A DNA stretch of 64,000 nt, from contig NZ_LR733275.1 in NCBI RefSeq assembly GCF_902506415.1, forward strand, positions 1,524,448 through 1,588,447. Direction: 5' to 3'. Made by a program: the position numbers and the translations under genes. Origin of the DNA: Massilia sp. 9I (lineage in GTDB: Bacteria > Pseudomonadota > Gammaproteobacteria > Burkholderiales > Burkholderiaceae_D). Positions 61,010 to 64,000 of the stretch are shown here, in pieces (within the stretch, counting starts at the first letter, position 1; the number at the start of each line of letters is the position of its first letter). The notes below the pieces were generated by a model. It had not been told where the DNA came from. It ran no database searches and was given only the letters and a program-made list of their open reading frames with translations.

Positions 61010-63646
61010 ATGCAAGTCCCGTCCCCGCGCAGCGGACACCCGATCCACCCCTATCCCCTGTCGCGGCTCGTGATCGTCACGGCCGGGCTGATCGCGGCGC
61101 TCGGCCTGATCACCGGCTCGATGCTCTACGCCAGCTACCAGGACGCGCTGCGCGAGCAGGAAGTCACGCTGCGCAACGTGGCCATCGCCTTTGCCGCCCA
61201 GACCGCGGGCGCGGCCCAGGCGATCGACAGCGCCGCGCGCCAGTCGGCGCACATCATGCTGCGGCGCGACGACGGCCTGGCGCCGGGCCTGGCGGCGCAC
61301 CGCTTCCTGCTGCGCGTGGTGCTGTTCGACAGCAACGGACGCCAGCTCGGCAGCCTCCTGCCTGCCGGCGACAAGCGCGACCTGCCCCCGATGCCGGCCG
61401 CGCCCGCGGCGGACGCGCCGCGCCGCATCACCATCACCGGCATCGACCGCGCCACCGGCCGCGGCATCCTGAATTTCATCATCCCGGCGCGCGAGCGCGA
61501 CGGGCGCCGCTTCGGCACCCTGGTGGCGCAGGTCGATTCGCAGGGCTTCGAGCGCCTCTACAACCTGGTCGAACTGGGGACCGGCGGCTCGGTCACCCTG
61601 CTCCACCGCGACGGTACCATGCTGGTGCGCGGCCCTGGCTTCCCGGCCGGGATCGGCCACTCCTTCGCCGACACCCCGCTGTTCCGCGACCAGCTGCCGC
61701 GCGCCGCGCGCGGCAGCTTCCAGGCGATCAGCCCGATCAACGGTGCGCCCGGCCTGTACGGCTACGACACGGTGGAAGGCGCCGACCTGGTGATCATCAC
61801 CGGCATGGCACGCAAGGTGGCGCTGGCCGGCTGGTACGGGCGCCTGTGGACCGCCCTCGCTTTTTACCTGCTGCTGGCGGCGGTGCTGGTGCTGCTGGCC
61901 TGGCGCGTGGCGCGCGACACGCGCCGCCAGTTCAAGCTGATCGACATGGTCTCGGCCAGCGAGGCGCGCCTGACCAAGAGCTTCGACTACCTGGCCTCGA
62001 TCGTGAACGCGGTCGGCGCCCCGATCTGGGTGCTGGACGGCGCGCGCCGCATCGTGCTCGCCAACGAAGCCTTCGCGCGCCTGGTGGGCCGCGCGCGCGA
62101 CAGCCTGCCCGGCCTGGACGAGCGCGCAGTCCTGCCGGGTGACGATCCCGAGCGCGAGCGCCGCTACGACGCCGTGCTGGCCCACGGCGGCACCCTGGAC
62201 GCCACCGGCACCATGCACGACGGCAGCGGCGAGAGCCGCACCGTGATCCAGCTGACTTCGCGCCTCACCGGCGACGACGGCACCGCCCACCTGGTCAACG
62301 TGCTGACCGATATCACCGAGCGCGAACGGGCCGAGGCGCGCCTGGCCTGGCTGGCCGAATTCGACGCCATCACCGGCCTGCCCAACCAGAGCCAGTTCTG
62401 GCGCCTGCTGGAGGCGCGCATGGCGGCCTGCGCCAGCAGCGGGCGCGAACTGGCGGCAGTGGCGCTGGTGCTGGAACGCCTGCACGAGATCGTCGACCTG
62501 CTCGGCCACGACGCCGGCGACCGCGCGCTGCGCCAGGTGGCCGACCTGTTGCGCGACGCCTGCGGCGACAACGCCGTGGCGGCGCGCATCCGCGGCGCCG
62601 AATTCGCCTTCCTGCTCGACGCCGGGAGCGGGCGCACCGGCGTGGAACGCTTCGCGCTGCAGCTGCACGCGCTGATGTCGGGCCCCTTGCAGGTGGACGG
62701 GCGCGATTTCTTCCTCAGTCCCGTGCTGGGCGTGGCCCTGTATCCGCAGGACGGGCGCAGCACGGACGAGCTGTATCGCAGCGCCCAGGGCGCGGCCAGC
62801 GGCGCCGGGATCGAGGTCGACGAAGCGGTGCACTTCTTCTCGGCCAGCCTGCACACCGAACTCGGCCAGCGCCTCACGATGGAAGCCCACCTGCGGCGCG
62901 CGCTCGAACGCGGCGAACTGCGCCTGGTGTACCAGCCCAAGGTCACGGTAGAGGGCCAGCAGGTGGTCGGCTTCGAAGCGCTGCTGCGCTGGAGCAGTCC
63001 GGAACTGGGCGTGATCTCGCCGGCGCGCTTCATTCCGATCGCCGAGCGCACCGGCCTGATCATCCCGATCGGCGCCTGGGCGCTGGAACAGGCCTGCCGC
63101 CAGATGGGCGAGTGGGCCCAGCAGCTGGGCCGGCCGGTGAAGGTGGCGGTCAACCTGTCGCCGCGCCAGCTGTACCAGAAATCCCTGCTCGACACGGTGC
63201 GGCGCAGCCTGGCCGAGCACCGCGTGCCGCCCGGCTGCCTGGAACTGGAGATCACCGAAACCGCCCTGATGAGCCGCGAGAAGGAAGTCGACATCCTGCT
63301 GCACGACATTCGCGCGCTCGGGGTCGAGCTGGCGATCGACGACTTCGGCACCGGCTACTCCAGCCTGGCCTACCTGAAGCGCTTCCCGGTATCGCGCCTG
63401 AAGGTCGACCGCGCGTTCGTGCGCGACCTCGGGCGCGACGAAGACAGCGCCGCCATCGCCCTCTCCATCGTCAACCTGGCGCGCGGGCTCAAGCTGCAGG
63501 TGGTGGCCGAAGGGGTCGAGACGGAAGGCCAGCTGGCGGTGCTGCGCGCCATGGCCTGCGACGAGTACCAGGGCTTCCTGTTCAGCGAGCCGCTGGAGCG
63601 CGACGAGGTGCCGGCCCTGCTCGCGGTCAAACCACCGCAGCGCTGA
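61010..63646 (+). CDS. membrane EAL protein with Cache-like sensor, PAS and degenerate GGDEF
   Basis: An 878-residue protein. TM1 (about 18-42), a periplasmic Cache-like sensor (about 45-275), TM2 (about 280-300), a PAS domain (about 320-435), a GGDEF-like domain (about 450-590) where the signature is RGAEF so cyclase activity is lost, and an EAL domain (about 620-870). The EAL domain is intact: FEALLRW, ELEITETALM, IDDFGTGYSSLAYLK, KVDRAFV and VVAEGVETEGQ. It should hydrolyse c-di-GMP in response to a periplasmic signal. A single gene. Confidence 0.92.
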   Translation: MQVPSPRSGHPIHPYPLSRLVIVTAGLIAALGLITGSMLYASYQDALREQEVTLRNVAIAFAAQTAGAAQAIDSAARQSAHIMLRRDDGLAPGLAAHRFLLRVVLFDSNGRQLGSLLPAGDKRDLPPMPAAPAADAPRRITITGIDRATGRGILNFIIPARERDGRRFGTLVAQVDSQGFERLYNLVELGTGGSVTLLHRDGTMLVRGPGFPAGIGHSFADTPLFRDQLPRAARGSFQAISPINGAPGLYGYDTVEGADLVIITGMARKVALAGWYGRLWTALAFYLLLAAVLVLLAWRVARDTRRQFKLIDMVSASEARLTKSFDYLASIVNAVGAPIWVLDGARRIVLANEAFARLVGRARDSLPGLDERAVLPGDDPERERRYDAVLAHGGTLDATGTMHDGSGESRTVIQLTSRLTGDDGTAHLVNVLTDITERERAEARLAWLAEFDAITGLPNQSQFWRLLEARMAACASSGRELAAVALVLERLHEIVDLLGHDAGDRALRQVADLLRDACGDNAVAARIRGAEFAFLLDAGSGRTGVERFALQLHALMSGPLQVDGRDFFLSPVLGVALYPQDGRSTDELYRSAQGAASGAGIEVDEAVHFFSASLHTELGQRLTMEAHLRRALERGELRLVYQPKVTVEGQQVVGFEALLRWSSPELGVISPARFIPIAERTGLIIPIGAWALEQACRQMGEWAQQLGRPVKVAVNLSPRQLYQKSLLDTVRRSLAEHRVPPGCLELEITETALMSREKEVDILLHDIRALGVELAIDDFGTGYSSLAYLKRFPVSRLKVDRAFVRDLGRDEDSAAIALSIVNLARGLKLQVVAEGVETEGQLAVLRAMACDEYQGFLFSEPLERDEVPALLAVKPPQR

Positions 63647-63866
63647 AGGGCTCGGGCCGCCGCGCCGGCAGATTGGCAAGCCTTCGTCTTGTACGGTTTT
63701 CAACTGAGACATTTTGTCTCAGTGCATGGGTATTCCTTTTCAGTAGAATGCTTCAGAACCCGCAGTCAGGCCATTCCTGCATGACAGCCGCCGGCATTTT
63801 TTCCTCACTCCTCCGCACCCGTTCATCGCTGCGCCCGATCTCAAGCATTACCTGGAAATACTCAAT

Positions 63867-64000
63867 ATGATGGATATGGAATGGTTCCCCGTCGTCTTCT
63901 TTACCTTTAAATTGCTCGCGCTCAGCGTGGGCATGTTCTTCGCCATCAAGTGGCATTACGACCAGGGGAAGAAGAACGCGGACAAGAAGGCGGAGCAGCG
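63867..64000 (+). CDS. small membrane protein (3' partial, cut by window end)
   Basis: The frame from ATG 63867 (or 63870) reads MMDMEWFPVVFFTFKLLALS, then VGMFFAIKWHYDQGKKNADK and is open at the window edge. One membrane helix (about 7-27) followed by a Lys-rich cytosolic tail suggests a short membrane protein. A gap of 220 bp before it may hold the promoter. Identity unknown. Confidence 0.55.
   Translation, partial: MMDMEWFPVVFFTFKLLALSVGMFFAIKWHYDQGKKNADKKAEQ

Noticed and set aside
60464..63712. Very long open frame (over 1000 codons) on the minus strand
   Set aside because: It lies fully antisense to the EAL protein gene and comes from its GC-rich codons; its translation is low-complexity Gln/His/Arg/Ala without any domain.

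Overview
The window is high-GC, densely coded bacterial chromosome. It carries many TonB/c-di-GMP/two-component functions, a PEP-CTERM protein, an EpsC-type serine acetyltransferase and a REP-type palindromic repeat. This points to a soil or plant-associated betaproteobacterium, most likely Oxalobacteraceae of the Massilia/Duganella/Janthinobacterium group. The taxonomic call is inferred from gene content and style, not from a marker gene. No phage, transposase, integrase, CRISPR array or rRNA operon was found. One tRNA gene, tRNA-Phe(GAA), is present at 4707-4782.

Layout, left part. 1-3409: an aliphatic-sulfonate type ABC importer (substrate-binding protein cut by the window edge, permease, ATPase) facing a serine O-acetyltransferase, a sulfur/cysteine theme. 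3561-4782: thioesterase, lipocalin, tRNA-Phe. 4842-8036: a leftward stress module with TelA, TerD and a linker-rich companion protein. 8224-11121: small conserved genes (DUF2256, YgjV, DUF2945, MerR-like, DUF2058). 11312-14940: two tandem paralogous membrane sensors (PDZ-like, multi-TM, GAF) that lack any output domain. 15137-22529: an amino-sugar utilisation locus, TonB-dependent receptor then GH20 hexosaminidase then AmpG-like permease, with an AraC/GyrI-like regulator at its end. 22933-27962: PEP-CTERM protein, tandem-HD HD-GYP protein, chemoreceptor, Gly/Ser/Thr repeat protein.

Middle part. 28096-36347: two beta-lactamase-fold serine hydrolases, a luciferase-like oxidoreductase, a YecD-like isochorismatase-fold protein, a large M16 protease and a PQQ-type sugar dehydrogenase. 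36484-43621: MepK-like murein endopeptidase with two unknown partners, small membrane proteins, an M20 peptidase, a second sugar-dehydrogenase-like lipoprotein and a second thioesterase. About 43.7-50.45 kb is visibly poorer in GC. It starts with a decayed copy of the thioesterase 3' end, continues through DUF427, GST and LysR genes, and ends in an array of eight short leftward genes. Each of those genes is followed immediately by a copy, whole or partial, of the same palindromic repeat (47025-50423). This strictly alternating gene-repeat array is the most unusual structure in the window. It resembles a cassette array without an integrase, but the repeats lack convincing attC core sites, so a REP/MITE-like origin is equally possible.

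Right part. 50460-54116: two minus-strand genes, then an ECF sigma factor operon (sigma, single-TM putative anti-sigma, secreted Ala-rich coiled-coil protein) closed by a clean terminator. 54136-64000: DUF3016 protein, Nei/Fpg glycosylase, a REC-DUF3369-HD-GYP response regulator convergent with a GAF-GAF histidine kinase across a REP element, small proteins, a large Cache-PAS-degenerate GGDEF-EAL protein and the start of a small membrane protein cut by the window end. The window encodes three predicted c-di-GMP phosphodiesterases and no intact GGDEF cyclase.
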